The notes below the pieces were generated by a model. It was not told where the DNA came from, ran no database searches, and saw only the letters and a program-made list of their open reading frames with translations. Of a DNA stretch of 64,000 bases, positions 48,894 to 59,417 are shown piece after piece; the first letter of the stretch is position 1, and every line of letters begins with the position of its first letter. The stretch is from Microcella frigidaquae. Lineage in GTDB: Bacteria > Actinomycetota > Actinomycetes > Actinomycetales > Microbacteriaceae. The stretch is taken from assembly GCF_014200395.1 (NCBI RefSeq), contig NZ_JACHBS010000001.1, forward strand, positions 310,001-374,000, read 5' to 3'. The translations under genes and the position numbers were made by a program.

Positions 48894-49973
48894 GGCGGCC
48901 CGCTTCGCGAGCGACTCCCGCACCACGGCGAGCAGGGCCTCGGCGCCGTCGCGATGGCCGACGGATGCCGCTGCCGCCGCCATCCGGGCGATCTCGTCGC
49001 GCCGCTCGAGCAGCGGCACGAGGCTCGCCGCCACCCAGTCGGGCGTCAGTTGGTCGTCGGGAAGGAGGATCGCACCGCCCGCCGCCACCAGCTCGCGGGC
49101 GTTCAGCCGCTGCTCGCCGTTGCCGGCGGCGTAGGGCACGAGCACGGCGGGCAGGCCGAGCGCGGCGAGCTCGCTCACTGTCGCGGCGCCGGCGCGGCAG
49201 AGCACGAGATCGGCGGCGGCGAAGGCGAGGTCCATGCGGTCGCAGTAGGCCATCGTTCGATAGCCCACGAGCCCGGGGTCGTCGCCGCCGCGACCGGTGC
49301 CGGTCAGGTGCAGCACCTGCCACCCAGCGCCGACCAGCCGGGCCGCCGACGCCGTCATCGTCTCGTTGAGGCGCTGGGCTCCGGTGGAGCCGCCGGTGAC
49401 GAGCAGCAGCGGCCGATCGGGGTCGAGCGCGAGCTCTCGCCGGGCCTCCGGCCGCAGCGCGGGCCGGTCGAGCTGCGTGATCTCCCGCCGGAGCGGCATA
49501 CCGACGACCCGGGCACCGCGCAGCGGCGTGCCCGAGAACGTGGCAGCGGCGGTGCCGCCGAGCAGCACGGCGAGCCTGTTCGCGATGCCCGGCTTCGCGT
49601 TCGCCTCGTGCGCGACGATCGGCACGCCTTCGCGGTGCGCGGCAACGTAGGCGGGCGCCGCGGCGTAGCCGCCGAAGCCGACCACCACCTCCACGCCGTG
49701 CTCGCGGATGATCGCGCGGGTGCGGGCGACCGCCGCACGGAAGCGGCGCGGGAAGCTCAGAGCCGCGCGGTCCGGCCGACGCGGGAACGGCACCCGCGGC
49801 ACGGTCAGCAGCTCGTAGCCCCGGGCGGGGACGAGGCGCGCCTCGAGCCCCTCGGCGGTTCCGAGCACCAGGAGGCGGGCATCCGGCTCGACCGATCGCC
49901 AGTGGTCGGCGAGCGCGAGCAGGGGGTTCACGTGGCCGGCGGTCCCCCCGCCGGCGAGCAGGGCGGTCGTCAT
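48891..49973 (-). CDS. murG: UDP-GlcNAc--undecaprenyl-pyrophosphoryl-MurNAc-pentapeptide transferase MurG
   Basis: A 360-residue GT-B glycosyltransferase that turns lipid I into lipid II on the inner membrane face. [16 protein letters not shown] (glycine loop) and [13 protein letters not shown] (donor site) are conserved, as are [15 protein letters not shown] and [17 protein letters not shown] 49973 overlaps the ftsW stop by 4 nt. It is in the usual order ftsW-murG-murC. Confidence 0.95.
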   Translation of the reverse strand: MTTALLAGGGTAGHVNPLLALADHWRSVEPDARLLVLGTAEGLEARLVPARGYELLTVPRVPFPRRPDRAALSFPRRFRAAVARTRAIIREHGVEVVVGFGGYAAAPAYVAAHREGVPIVAHEANAKPGIANRLAVLLGGTAAATFSGTPLRGARVVGMPLRREITQLDRPALRPEARRELALDPDRPLLLVTGGSTGAQRLNETMTASAARLVGAGWQVLHLTGTGRGGDDPGLVGYRTMAYCDRMDLAFAAADLVLCRAGAATVSELAALGLPAVLVPYAAGNGEQRLNARELVAAGGAILLPDDQLTPDWVAASLVPLLERRDEIARMAAAAASVGHRDGAEALLAVVRESLAKRAA

Positions 49974-51244
49974 CGCGCGGGCCTCCGCGGGGCGCGGGGC
50001 GCGACGGGCGGCGCGGTCGGCATCGCGGGGCGGAGGCGCGGTTCGGGCAGCTCGCGCGAGAGCGACACGACCACCCCGATCGCGAGCAGCGAGGCCAGCA
50101 GGGCCGACCCGCCCGCGGAGATGAAGGGCAGCGGAACGCCGAACACCGGCAGCATGCCGAGCACCACCGCGATGTTGACGAAGGCCTGACCGACGATCCA
50201 GACCATGATCGCGCCGGTCGCGATGCGCGCGAAGGGGTCGACGTGGCGGCGGACCATGCGCATGAGCGCGACGGCGAGCACCGCGAACAGCGCCAGCACC
50301 ACGACGGCACCGATCAGCCCGAGCTCCTCGCCGATGATCGCGAAGATGAAGTCGTTCTCCGCGTGCGGCAGCCAGCGCCACTTGGTGGCCGAGTTGCCGA
50401 GACCCACGCCGAAGAGGCCGCCGGAGCCGAGCGCCCAGAGCGCGTGCACCGACTGCCAGCAGGTGTACTCGTAGTCCTCCGGCGCGCAGCCGTTGAGCCA
50501 GACGCTGATCCGGCTCGAGCGCGAGGCGGAGCTCGTCGCGAACAGAACCGCGCCGACGGCGAGCACCGCGACCATGCCGCCCAGCCAGCGCAGCGGGGCC
50601 CCGGCGAAGAACAGGGCGGCGAGCACGATCGCGATCATGATCGAGGCCGTGCCGAGGTCCTGTCCCGCGAGCACCATGATGATCGCGACGCCCGAGACGG
50701 GGAGCGCCGGGATCACCACGCTCCTGAGGTCGGGGAACGCGTTCGCGCGGTCGGCCAGCACCGTGGCAAGCCACACCGCGAGGGCCAGCTTCAGGAATTC
50801 CGAGGGCTGCGCGGAGAAGCCGAACAGGGTGATCCAGTTGCGGTTGCCGCCGTAGTCGTAGCCGAGGCCGGTGAAGACGAGCACCTGCAGCGCGAGACCG
50901 AGCATGACCGCGTGCCGCGCGTGCTTGCGCCAGAAGCGCGGGGAGATGCGCGAGACGACGAGCATGAGGGGGATGCCCGCCAGGGCGAACAGCCCCTGGC
51001 GGAGGAACACGGCGAAGAAGTCGCCCTCGTTCGCCTGAGCCGAGATGACCGCCGACGACGAGAGCACCATGACCAGGCCGAAGAGCACCAGGAAGACTAC
51101 GGTGCCGACGACGATCATCGCGTCGGCGTCGGTGACCCCGAACAGGCGCCGCACGGCCACCACCGCGGGAGCGGCGCCGCGGCCGGGCTCCGGCGCGCCG
51201 GGCTCAGACCCCGGTCGACCCAGCGGTGGGCGGACCGTCGTCAT
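49970..51244 (-). CDS. ftsW: Lipid II polymerase FtsW
   Basis: A 424-residue SEDS protein with about ten transmembrane helices and the conserved [20 protein letters not shown] and [12 protein letters not shown] segments. It is the divisome glycosyltransferase, paired with FtsI. The N-terminal cytoplasmic part is Pro/Gly rich. ATG 51244 overlaps the end of murD by 41 nt; GGGGGAGG is directly upstream of this ATG, so I keep it. Confidence 0.93.
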   Translation of the reverse strand: MTTVRPPLGRPGSEPGAPEPGRGAAPAVVAVRRLFGVTDADAMIVVGTVVFLVLFGLVMVLSSSAVISAQANEGDFFAVFLRQGLFALAGIPLMLVVSRISPRFWRKHARHAVMLGLALQVLVFTGLGYDYGGNRNWITLFGFSAQPSEFLKLALAVWLATVLADRANAFPDLRSVVIPALPVSGVAIIMVLAGQDLGTASIMIAIVLAALFFAGAPLRWLGGMVAVLAVGAVLFATSSASRSSRISVWLNGCAPEDYEYTCWQSVHALWALGSGGLFGVGLGNSATKWRWLPHAENDFIFAIIGEELGLIGAVVVLALFAVLAVALMRMVRRHVDPFARIATGAIMVWIVGQAFVNIAVVLGMLPVFGVPLPFISAGGSALLASLLAIGVVVSLSRELPEPRLRPAMPTAPPVAPRAPRRPAR

Positions 51245-52730
51245 GGGCCTCCCCCTCTGTGTGATTCCGCACGGCCTTGGCGAACCGGCGCCCGCGGTCG
51301 GCATAGTCGACGAACTGGTCCATGGATGCCGCGGCCGGAGCCAGAAGCACCGTGTCGCCTCCCTGGGCAGCCCGGGCAGCCAGGCGGACCGCGGTCGGCA
51401 TCACCTGACCAGTGTCGTCGTGCTCGACCTCGAACAGCGGCACCGTCGGCGCGTGTCGTTCGAACGCCGCGCGCACCGCGGAACGATCGACACCGATGAG
51501 GACGGCGGCCCGCAGCCGGTCGCGGTGCTCCACGATGAGCGGGGCGAGGTCGACGCCCTTGAGCAGTCCGCCGACGATCCAGACCACCGAGCGGTAGGCG
51601 CGGAGGGCCGAGGCGGCCGCGTGCGGGTTCGTCGCCTTCGAGTCGTCGACCCAGGCGATCTCGTCGACCACGGTGATGAGCTCGGTGCGGTGGTGGTCGA
51701 CGCGGAACCGGCGGAGGGCATCCCGCACCGACGCCGGCGCCGCGCCGAGCGCGCGAGCGAGGGCCGCGGCCGCGAGACTGTTGGCGAGCCCGTGCGGAGT
51801 CGCGAGACCGGCCGCGGCGACGTCGGAGAGCTGCGCCAGCTCGAGGGCGGACGTGCGTCGGTCGTCGAGGAAGGCACGATCGACGAGCAGGTCGTCGACG
51901 ACGCCGACATCGCTCATGCCGGGGGTGTCGGTGCCGAAGCCGATGGCGCGGCAGCCCTCCTGCACCTCGGCGTTCTCGACCATGCGGATCGTCGCCGCGT
52001 CGTCGCGGTTGTAGACGCAGGCGATCCGGGTGTTCTCGTAGACCTTCGCCTTCGCCGCCGCGTAGGCCTCCGCGCTGCCGTGCCAGTCGTAGTGGTCCTC
52101 GGCGAGGTTCAGGCACACGCTGGCGGCCGGAAGCGGAGCACCCGGACCGCTCGTCGGCAGCCAGTGCAGCTGGAAACTGGAGATCTCGACCACCAGCACG
52201 TCGAACCCGGCAGGGTCGCGCACGGCGTCGAGCACGGGAATGCCGATGTTGCCGCAGGGCGCGACCCGACGGCCGTCCTCCTGCAGCATCGTGGCGGTCA
52301 GCTGGGTCGTCGTCGTCTTGCCGTTCGTGCCGGTGACGAGCACCCAGTCAGCGGGCGGCACCACCTTGTCGCGGACGCGCCAGGCGAGCTCGATGTCACT
52401 CCAGACCGCGAGGCCGCGCTCGCGCGCCCAGACGATGTGCGGATGCTCCGGAAGGAAGCCCGGGGAGACGACGACCAGCTCGGGCTCGTGCTCGGCGAAG
52501 CCCGCGGGAACCTCGTCGGACGCGGCGAGCTCGAGCAGCTCGACCCCGATGACCGGAAGGATGCGGGCGCGGTCGGGGTCGGGCCGATGCGCCGCGACCC
52601 GCACGGCGCAGCCCAGCTCGGCGAGCGTGTCGGCGACGGCGAAGCCGGTCACGCCCAGGCCGAGCACGAGCACGCGCAGGCCCGTCCAGTCGGCGTGCCA
52701 GCTCGTCAGGTCGTCGAGGCGCGCAGCCAC
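51204..52730 (-). CDS. murD: UDP-N-acetylmuramoyl-L-alanine--D-glutamate ligase MurD
   Basis: A 508-residue ligase that adds D-Glu. It has LVLGLGVTGFAVADTL (UDP part), GTNGKTTTTQL (P-loop), EISSFQL (substrate) and DDSKATNPHAAASAL (C-terminal). The GTG start (52730-52728) follows the mraY TAG with a one-base overlap. In Microbacteriaceae the product's D-Glu is the site of B-type cross-linking. Confidence 0.95.
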   Translation of the reverse strand: MAARLDDLTSWHADWTGLRVLVLGLGVTGFAVADTLAELGCAVRVAAHRPDPDRARILPVIGVELLELAASDEVPAGFAEHEPELVVVSPGFLPEHPHIVWARERGLAVWSDIELAWRVRDKVVPPADWVLVTGTNGKTTTTQLTATMLQEDGRRVAPCGNIGIPVLDAVRDPAGFDVLVVEISSFQLHWLPTSGPGAPLPAASVCLNLAEDHYDWHGSAEAYAAAKAKVYENTRIACVYNRDDAATIRMVENAEVQEGCRAIGFGTDTPGMSDVGVVDDLLVDRAFLDDRRTSALELAQLSDVAAAGLATPHGLANSLAAAALARALGAAPASVRDALRRFRVDHHRTELITVVDEIAWVDDSKATNPHAAASALRAYRSVVWIVGGLLKGVDLAPLIVEHRDRLRAAVLIGVDRSAVRAAFERHAPTVPLFEVEHDDTGQVMPTAVRLAARAAQGGDTVLLAPAAASMDQFVDYADRGRRFAKAVRNHTEGEAHDDGPPTAGSTGV

Positions 52731-53827
52731 TACTGGCTGACCCATTCGAGGTAGAACAGCCCGACGCCCACCGCGACGAAGAAGCCGCCGATCAGCCAGA
52801 ACCGCACGACGACCGTGACCTCGGCCCAGCCCTTGAGCTCGAAGTGGTGGTGCAGCGGGCTCATCAGGAAGATGCGCTTGCCCTTCGTGATCTTGAAATA
52901 GGCGCGCTGCACGATCACCGAGCCGGTGACGATGAGGAACAGGCCGCCGATGAGCACCAGCAGCAGTTCGGTACGGGTGAGGATCGCCAGGGCCGCGAGC
53001 GCGCCGCCGATGGCGAGCGAGCCGGTGTCGCCCATGAAGATCTGGGCGGGCGAGGTGTTCCACCAGAGGAAGCCGATGAGGCCGGCCGCGATCGCGGCCG
53101 CAACGATCGCGAGGTCGAGCGAGTCGCGCACCTCGTAGCAGCGGTAGGCGTTGCCGGGGTCGAGGGCCTCGCTGCCGCAGGCCTGGTTGAACTGCCAGAA
53201 CGCGATGAAGATATACGCCGAGACCGAGAGGATCGAGGCGCCCGTGGCCAGGCCGTCGAGGCCATCGGCCACATTGACCGCGTTCGAGGTGCTCACCACG
53301 ATCACGTTCACCCAGATGGCGAAGGCGATGACCGCGCCGATCGAGCCGAAGACGGCCAGGTCGAGCCAGTGGATGTCGCGCACCGCCGAGATCGCGGTCG
53401 AGGCGGGGGTCATGCCATCCTCGTCGGGGAACGACAGGGCGAGCACCGCGAACACGGTCGCGACGACCGCCTGGCCGGCGATCTTCGCCCAGCCGCCGAG
53501 CCCGAGGCTGCGCTGCTTGCGGGTCTTGGTGAAGTCGTCGATGAAGCCGACGATGCCGAGGCCCACCATGAGCAGCAGCACGAGGAGGGCGCTGACGGTG
53601 ACCCGCTCACCGGTCACCAGGTGGCCGAAGAAGTAGCCGAGCACGGCCCCGAGGATGAAGACGATGCCGCCCATGGTCGGTGTGCCGCGCTTCGTGTGGT
53701 GCGACTGCGGGCCGTCATCGCGGATGAACTGGCCCCACTCGAGCGCCTTGAACAGCCGGATGAAGACCGGGGTCAGGAAGAGCGTGAAGCCCAGCGAGAA
53801 GGCGCCGGCAAGGAGGAGCGCGATCAT
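52730..53827 (-). CDS. mraY: Phospho-N-acetylmuramoyl-pentapeptide-transferase MraY
   Basis: A 365-residue, ten-helix membrane enzyme that moves phospho-MurNAc-pentapeptide to undecaprenyl phosphate to make lipid I. Catalytic and nucleotide motifs are [29 protein letters not shown] and [11 protein letters not shown], and HHHFE (loop E) is near the C-terminus. ATG 53827 overlaps the murF-like stop by 4 nt. Confidence 0.95.
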   Translation of the reverse strand: MIALLLAGAFSLGFTLFLTPVFIRLFKALEWGQFIRDDGPQSHHTKRGTPTMGGIVFILGAVLGYFFGHLVTGERVTVSALLVLLLMVGLGIVGFIDDFTKTRKQRSLGLGGWAKIAGQAVVATVFAVLALSFPDEDGMTPASTAISAVRDIHWLDLAVFGSIGAVIAFAIWVNVIVVSTSNAVNVADGLDGLATGASILSVSAYIFIAFWQFNQACGSEALDPGNAYRCYEVRDSLDLAIVAAAIAAGLIGFLWWNTSPAQIFMGDTGSLAIGGALAALAILTRTELLLVLIGGLFLIVTGSVIVQRAYFKITKGKRIFLMSPLHHHFELKGWAEVTVVVRFWLIGGFFVAVGVGLFYLEWVSQ

Positions 53828-54483
53828 GCGTCACCCGCCACGAGGCGGTCGACGAGGTCGCCGAGAGCGGTTCGGGCGCCGGCGGTCACCAGCACCACGT
53901 CCTCGGGGTCGAGTCGCGCACGGAGCACATCGTATGCGTCGTCGGGAGTGTCGACGAGCACCGACTCGCCATCCCACGAGCCCTCGAGCCCGGCCGCATT
54001 GTGCAGGTGGCGGGCACCGTGCCCGATGACGATCAGCTGCGACACATCGAGGCGAACGACGATGCGGCCGAGGGCATCGTGCTCGTCGAACCAGTCGGCG
54101 GCGGACGTGTCGAGCTCTCCCATGACCGCGAACGAGCGGCGGCGGTCGCGGGCGATGTCGGCGAGCACGCGGAGTGCGGCCCGCGCCTCGACCGGAGTCG
54201 CCGCCGCGGCATCGTCGATCAGCAGAGCGCCCGAGGCAGCGCGCCGCAGCGCCAGCCGGCCCGGCTCGGGCTCGAGCGCCGCCGCGGCGGCGAGGGCGAT
54301 CTCGAGGCCGTCGCCCGCGGCCAGCGCTGCGGTCAGGATGCCCACCGCGCGCTCGACCGCGGCATCGCCCAGCACCGCGAGCGCGAGTTCGTGAGCGGTG
54401 CCGTCGATGCTCAGCATCGCGACGCTGCCGGTGGAACGGTGACGCACGTCGTCGATGCGGACGACGGGCGGCTCGGGGCTCAC
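53824..54483 (-). CDS. MurF C-terminal-like protein lacking the catalytic domains
   Basis: A 219-residue protein in the murF position. MurF is normally about 450-510 residues; here the UDP-MurNAc-binding domain and the ATP P-loop domain are missing. What is left matches the end of the central domain and the C-terminal domain ([24 protein letters not shown], the SFAVMGEL strand and VLVTAGART). The usual DxYNANP is DAAAATP (residues 91-97) and the VLVKGSR-type motif is VLVTAGAR (197-204), so it is very likely not an active ligase. It overlaps murE (GTGA) and mraY (ATGA) by 4 nt each, so no room remains for the missing part. It may be a decayed gene or a retained partner protein. The enzyme that adds D-Ala-D-Ala must be encoded elsewhere. 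Confidence 0.75.
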   Translation of the reverse strand: MSPEPPVVRIDDVRHRSTGSVAMLSIDGTAHELALAVLGDAAVERAVGILTAALAAGDGLEIALAAAAALEPEPGRLALRRAASGALLIDDAAAATPVEARAALRVLADIARDRRRSFAVMGELDTSAADWFDEHDALGRIVVRLDVSQLIVIGHGARHLHNAAGLEGSWDGESVLVDTPDDAYDVLRARLDPEDVVLVTAGARTALGDLVDRLVAGDA

Positions 54484-56015
54484 CAGCCCGCCTCGCGCAG
54501 GGCAGCGCGGGCCTCATCGCGAGCCGAGTAGGGGGTGCGCACGCCGCGGATATCCCGGTAGTCCTGGTGCCCCGGGCCGGCCCAGAGGATCGAGTCGCCC
54601 TCGCGCGCGAGGTTCACCGCGACCCGGATCGCCTGCTCGGGCGGACTGACCTCGTGGATCTCCGGCGTGTTCGTCGCGAGCGCCGCCCCCTCGAGCAGGG
54701 TGGCGCGAATCGACGCCGGGTCCTCGAAGCGCGGGTGGTGGTCGGTGATGACGAGGATGTCGCAGCCCTCGGCCGCGACTCGAGCCATGTCGTGGCGCTT
54801 CGTCGTGTCGCGGTCGCCGTCGGCACCGAACACCATGATCGTGCGACCGGTCGTGAGGCGCCGCACCGCCGCGAGAGTGTTCTCGAAGGCATCGGGGCTG
54901 TGGCCGAAGTCGACGAAGACGCTCGGGCCGCGGTCGCCGGAGACCCGCTCGGTGCGGCCGGGCAGGTAGGCCGCGATGGGGCGCTCGTGCACCGCATCCC
55001 GCACCTGATCGAGCGGAACGCCTGCCTCGAGGAGGAGGACGATCGCGAGGCCCGCGTTGGCCGCCATGTGGTGGCCGATGATCGGGATGCTGGACCGCAG
55101 CTCGACCCCGTCGGGGCCGCTCAGCGTGAAGTCGGTGCGGAACGGATCCTCGTGCGTGACGGTCACCCGCCAGTCGGCCTCGACCTCGGGGCGCGAGGTG
55201 ATCGACACCACGGGGATCCGCGCGTCGGCCATGACGCGCGGGCCGTACTCCGAGTCGAGAGAGACCACACCGCGCCGGCCGTGCTCGGGGAAGAACAGCG
55301 GCAGCTTGGCGCGGTAGTACTCCTCCATGTCGGCGTAGTCGTCGAGGTGGTCGTGCGTGAGATTGGTGAAGCCGACGGCGTCGAAGGGGATGCCGTCGAC
55401 GCGGTGGCGGCTGAGAGCCTGCGCGCTCACCTCGACGGCGACCGCCTGCACGCCGGCCTCGCGCATGCGGGCCAGCAAGGCGTGCATCTCGGTGGCCTCG
55501 GGCGTCGTGAGGCGGCTGACGACGCGCTCGTCGGCGATGCGCCGCTCGGCGGTCGAGCTGAGGCCCGCCACCATGCCGAGCTGCCGCAGCATCTGGTCGA
55601 GCAGGTAAGCGGTGGAGGTCTTTCCGTTCGTGCCGGTGACCCCGAACAGCAGCGGGCGCTCCTCGAGGGTGCGGTAGACCCAGGCGGAGACGGCGCCGAG
55701 CACCCCGCGCGGGTTCTCCACGACGAGCACGGGAACCCCCGCGCTCTGGGCGGCCGCCAGCCCGGCGGCGTCGGTCATCACGGCCACCGCGCCCTTCGCG
55801 ACAGCGTCGGCGGCGAACTCGGCGCCGTGCCGGTGCTCACCGCGCACGCCGACGAAGAGATCGCCCGGGTGCAGGTCGGCCGTCGAGAGGGTGACGCCCG
55901 TGACGGCGATGTCGTCGAGGGCACCGTGCACCGCTGCCGGCACCGTGGCCAGCAGGTCGACGAGAGGACGAGGTGCCGGATGCTCGGGCCTCAGGACGGG
56001 CGGGATGCGGGACAC
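54480..56015 (-). CDS. murE: Mur ligase, UDP-MurNAc-tripeptide synthetase type (MurE-like)
   Basis: A 511-residue ligase adding the third residue of the stem peptide. The UDP-binding start, P-loop TGTNGKTSTAYL (127-138), TTPEATEMH (170-178) and the carbamoylated lysine of YYRAKLPLF (K237) are there. Residues that read the amino acid are changed: the DNPR loop is HHPR (426-429), GKGHE is GPGHQ (480-484) and EVSSHA is EVSAQA (195-200). Of the E. coli DAP contacts I can align, only the Arg is kept. So the third residue is probably neither meso-DAP nor L-Lys of the standard enzymes, consistent with the ornithine, diaminobutyrate or homoserine types of the family. GTG start. Confidence 0.88.
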   Translation of the reverse strand: MSRIPPVLRPEHPAPRPLVDLLATVPAAVHGALDDIAVTGVTLSTADLHPGDLFVGVRGEHRHGAEFAADAVAKGAVAVMTDAAGLAAAQSAGVPVLVVENPRGVLGAVSAWVYRTLEERPLLFGVTGTNGKTSTAYLLDQMLRQLGMVAGLSSTAERRIADERVVSRLTTPEATEMHALLARMREAGVQAVAVEVSAQALSRHRVDGIPFDAVGFTNLTHDHLDDYADMEEYYRAKLPLFFPEHGRRGVVSLDSEYGPRVMADARIPVVSITSRPEVEADWRVTVTHEDPFRTDFTLSGPDGVELRSSIPIIGHHMAANAGLAIVLLLEAGVPLDQVRDAVHERPIAAYLPGRTERVSGDRGPSVFVDFGHSPDAFENTLAAVRRLTTGRTIMVFGADGDRDTTKRHDMARVAAEGCDILVITDHHPRFEDPASIRATLLEGAALATNTPEIHEVSPPEQAIRVAVNLAREGDSILWAGPGHQDYRDIRGVRTPYSARDEARAALREAGW

Positions 56016-56051
56016 GGCGACCTCACTCTTGCTCTGTCAGGGTCGATCGCC

Positions 56052-57827
56052 TCACCAGGTGAGGGCGATGTCGGGCGCCGAGCCGCGCGAGGGCGGCACC
56101 CGGAAGGTCTTGAGGACCTGCGTCATGATCGACCGGAACGTCGGCGCCGCGGCGGCCGACACCTTCATCGTAGTGGGCTTGCCGTAGGTCACGACCACGA
56201 CGTACTGGGGGTCGTCGGCGGGCGCGTAGCCGGCGACGGTGACGATGCGGTTCGAGCCGTACCGGCCGTTCTCGAAGACCTCGGCCGTGCCCGTCTTGGC
56301 GGCCACGCGGTAGCCGGGGATCGTCAGGAGCGACGACAGGTAGCTGCGGGTCGCGACCTGCTCGAGCACGCTCGTGATGCCCCGGGCGGCGCGTTCGCTC
56401 ACCACGCGCGTGCCCTCGGTGGGGGGCGCATCGGTGACAGTGCCGTCGTCGTGCGTGCAGCCGGTCACGAGGGTCAGGGGCTCGCGCACGCCATCGTTGG
56501 CGAGCGTCTGGTAGAGGCCCGCGACCTGGGCGCTGGTGGCCAGCATTCCCTGGCCGAACAGCTGCACGATCGCGTTGTGCTTGTCGACGGTCTGCGGGTC
56601 GGGCAGACGGCCCGGCTCCTCGCCGAGGAAGTCGACGGCGGTCGGAGAGCCCAGGCCGAAGGCCGCGAGGTAGTCGTGGCGCTGCTGGTAGCTCATGCGC
56701 TCGCTCAGCACGGAGGTTCCCGTGTTGGACGAGTTCATCAGCGCACCCGCGACCGTGTAGCGGGTGTCGCCGGTGTCGACCGCGTCGACGATCACGAAGC
56801 CGTCGATCGTCGGGTAGCGCTGCGGCGCGATGATGCGGTCGCCGAGCGTCGCGGCCCCCGAGTCGAGCAGACCGGCGAACGTGGCGGCCTTGATGACCGA
56901 CCCCGGCTCGTACGGCCACGTGAACACGCGCGAGCCGAGGTTGTCGGGGTCGGTTCCGTTGACGTCGTTGGGGTCGACGGTCGGCCAGTCGGCCGCGGCG
57001 ATGATGTGGCCGTCGTCGACGCTGACGACCACCGCGGTGGCCCATTCGGCGCCGATCGCGGAGCCCTGCTCAGCGATCGCCTGCTGCGCGAACCACTGCA
57101 CGTCGGCATCGATCGTGAGGTGCAGCGTGCCCCCGTCGACGGCCTCCTGGCTGACGACCGTCGTGCCGGGGAGGCGTACGCCGTCGGCGCCGCGCTCGAA
57201 GGTGGCCGAGCCGTCGGTCGCCTTTAGGCAGTCGTTGAGCCGGAACTCGAGGCCGGTCTGCGGGCCATCGGTGCCGAGGAAGCCGACCAGATTGCCCGCG
57301 ATCTGGCCGTTCGGGTAGGTGCGCGCCGGGATGCGCTCGTCATACACCCACGGGATGCCGAGGTCGCGCACCGCCTCGAGCTGCTCGGGCGTGACACGGC
57401 GCGCCAGGTAGGCGTGGTCGTCCTGCGGGTTCTCGGCCAGCTGCGCACGGATCTCCATGAGCATCGCCACCGGATCGCCCTCGACGATCTGGGCGACGGA
57501 GGCGAGGGCCTGGTCAACGGTGACGGTCACCCGCTCCCCCGTCGACTCATCAGTGCGGCGGAAGTCCTGCACGAAGCGCGGCGAGACGGTGATGTCGTAG
57601 CGGAACACCGAGTCGGCGAGCACGACCCCGGAGGCGTCCACGATGTCGCCGCGCGCACCCGAGATGGTGATCGGGATCGACCGGCGCGCCTCGGCCTCAT
57701 CGGCCAGCTCGGCCGCACGCACAACCTGGATGTCGACCAGACGCACGACGAAGCTGCTGAGGACGATCGCGATGACGAGCATCCAGGCTGCCAGTCGACG
57801 ACGCGTGCGGCGGTCAGCGGTCACCAT
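56052..57827 (-). CDS. ftsI: Peptidoglycan D,D-transpeptidase FtsI (class B PBP)
   Basis: A 591-residue septal transpeptidase. One transmembrane helix (about 12-30), a pedestal domain (about 45-220) and a transpeptidase domain (about 260-575). The active-site motifs are EPGSVIKA (Ser and Lys), SSN (in MNSSNTGTSV) and KTGTAEV. It is the target of beta-lactams. ATG 57827 with AGGACGG upstream. The gap to murE is 36 bp. Confidence 0.95.
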   Translation of the reverse strand: MVTADRRTRRRLAAWMLVIAIVLSSFVVRLVDIQVVRAAELADEAEARRSIPITISGARGDIVDASGVVLADSVFRYDITVSPRFVQDFRRTDESTGERVTVTVDQALASVAQIVEGDPVAMLMEIRAQLAENPQDDHAYLARRVTPEQLEAVRDLGIPWVYDERIPARTYPNGQIAGNLVGFLGTDGPQTGLEFRLNDCLKATDGSATFERGADGVRLPGTTVVSQEAVDGGTLHLTIDADVQWFAQQAIAEQGSAIGAEWATAVVVSVDDGHIIAAADWPTVDPNDVNGTDPDNLGSRVFTWPYEPGSVIKAATFAGLLDSGAATLGDRIIAPQRYPTIDGFVIVDAVDTGDTRYTVAGALMNSSNTGTSVLSERMSYQQRHDYLAAFGLGSPTAVDFLGEEPGRLPDPQTVDKHNAIVQLFGQGMLATSAQVAGLYQTLANDGVREPLTLVTGCTHDDGTVTDAPPTEGTRVVSERAARGITSVLEQVATRSYLSSLLTIPGYRVAAKTGTAEVFENGRYGSNRIVTVAGYAPADDPQYVVVVTYGKPTTMKVSAAAAPTFRSIMTQVLKTFRVPPSRGSAPDIALTW

Positions 57828-57849
57828 GCGGTTCCGTCCTCCCCACCGA

Positions 57850-58467
57850 TCAGCGCGTCACGGGCGAGGGCAGCGCCCCGGTCGAGGCCAGCTCGCCCGC
57901 GGTCGACGGTAGCGACCCCGACGACGACGGCGTCGGAGGCGCGCTCAGAGCCGCCGCCGATGCACCCCCCGTCGCCGTCGGGGTCACGAGGGGCACGTCG
58001 GTCAGCAGCACATTGCCGACGAGATCGCCCCTGCCGTCCAAGACCCCGCTGCCGGCCCCCGCCGGCCTCGGGGAACCCTGGACGGTGCCATCGGAGAGGA
58101 GGAGGAATGCGGGGCTCACGGTGCTGACCACCATGCCGAGGGACTCGGCATTGGCCGCCACGTACTGAGCGGAGTCGTAGACGTTGAGGTCCTCGGTGAG
58201 GATCTGCGCGGTGCGGTCGAGCTCGGCCCGCTGCCCCTCGAGCGCCGTGATGCGGTACGCGCCATCGGAGAGCACGATGCTCAGCATCAGCTGCGCGAGA
58301 AGGATCGCGAACACGCCCGCGATCGTGGCGACCGCGTAGACGGCGCGCGGACGGGCGCGACGCTGCTGCCGCGTGGGCACCACCTCGAGCGGCGGGCGGG
58401 CGGGCGACTCGCGACGCGGCAGGCCGCGGCCCGGTGCGGTCAGGCTGGAGGCCGGGACGGCGCTCAT
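57850..58467 (-). CDS. ftsL: FtsL-like septal protein
   Basis: A 205-residue bitopic protein in the ftsL position: a Pro/Arg-rich cytoplasmic part (about 1-42), one transmembrane helix (about 43-67), a coiled coil (about 70-110) with [12 protein letters not shown] after it, and an unusual Ser/Thr/Pro/Ala-rich tail of about 85 residues. By position and topology it should connect FtsQ and FtsI in the divisome. Strong AAGGAGG at 58471-58477. Overlaps rsmH by 4 nt. FtsL sequences are poorly conserved, so the name rests mainly on context. Confidence 0.8.
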   Translation of the reverse strand: MSAVPASSLTAPGRGLPRRESPARPPLEVVPTRQQRRARPRAVYAVATIAGVFAILLAQLMLSIVLSDGAYRITALEGQRAELDRTAQILTEDLNVYDSAQYVAANAESLGMVVSTVSPAFLLLSDGTVQGSPRPAGAGSGVLDGRGDLVGNVLLTDVPLVTPTATGGASAAALSAPPTPSSSGSLPSTAGELASTGALPSPVTR

Positions 58468-59417
58468 GCGGCCTCCTTCAGTCGCTCGGCGGCGCGCAGG
58501 CGCACCGGGATCGCGCGCGGGTTGCGGGCGCGCTCGGCCTCGTCGGCGAGCTCGGCGCCGCGCACCAGCAGACGGAACTCGGGGCTGTGCTCGGGCAGCT
58601 CCATCGGCAGACCGGCCGGTGCCGTCGATCGGGTGCGGGAGGCGAGCTCGTGCTTCACGATGCGGTCCTCGAGCGACTGGTAGGCGAGCACCACGATGCG
58701 CCCGCCGACGGCGAGAGCGTCGAGCGCCGCGGGCAGCGCTGCCTCGAGGGCGGCGAGCTCGCCGTTCACCTCGATCCGCAGCGCCTGGAAGACGCGCTTG
58801 GCCGGGTGGCCGGCCCGCTGCACGGCGCGCGGCGTCGCCTGGGCGATCAGCTCGACCAGCTGCGACGAGCGCTCGAGGGGATGCTCGACGCGGGCCTCGA
58901 CGATACGGCGCGCGTAGCGCGGCGCCAGCTTCTCCTCGCCGTAGGCGTAGAAGATCCGGCGCAGCTCGGCTTCGGAGTACTCCGCCAGCACAGTGGCCGC
59001 CGTGATGCCCGTCGTGCGGTCCATGCGCATGTCGAGCGGCGCGTCCTGCGCGTAGGCGAAGCCGCGCTCGGCCTCGTCGAGCTGCATCGACGAGACGCCC
59101 AGATCGAAGAGCACCGCGGTGACCTGGTCGATGCCGAGCCCGGCGAGAGCATCCCGGATGCCGCTGTAGACGGTGTGGACGAGGTCGACACGATCGCCGA
59201 ACGGGGCGAGCCGCTCGCCGGCGCGGGCCAGCGCGTCGGTGTCGCGGTCGAGGCCGACGAGGTGGAGGCCGGGGTGGCGCTCGAGCGCGGCCTCGGCGTG
59301 GCCCCCCAGGCCGAGGGTGGCGTCGACGAGAACGGAACCCGGCACGTCGAGAGCCGGGGCAAGGAGCTCGAGGGTGCGCTCGAGCATGACGGGGATGTGC
59401 ACGGGGGTGGTCGTCAT
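58464..59417 (-). CDS. rsmH: 16S rRNA (cytosine-1402-N4)-methyltransferase RsmH
   Basis: A 317-residue methyltransferase that modifies 16S rRNA C1402. The SAM site [34 protein letters not shown] and [15 protein letters not shown] are conserved. ATG 59417 is used; a longer frame of 27 residues is not family-like. It follows mraZ after 104 bp; in that gap a stem with CCTGGCACC (59464-59472) and GGT-GCGCCAGG (59479-59489) could form a leader hairpin. Confidence 0.94.
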   Translation of the reverse strand: MTTTPVHIPVMLERTLELLAPALDVPGSVLVDATLGLGGHAEAALERHPGLHLVGLDRDTDALARAGERLAPFGDRVDLVHTVYSGIRDALAGLGIDQVTAVLFDLGVSSMQLDEAERGFAYAQDAPLDMRMDRTTGITAATVLAEYSEAELRRIFYAYGEEKLAPRYARRIVEARVEHPLERSSQLVELIAQATPRAVQRAGHPAKRVFQALRIEVNGELAALEAALPAALDALAVGGRIVVLAYQSLEDRIVKHELASRTRSTAPAGLPMELPEHSPEFRLLVRGAELADEAERARNPRAIPVRLRAAERLKEAA

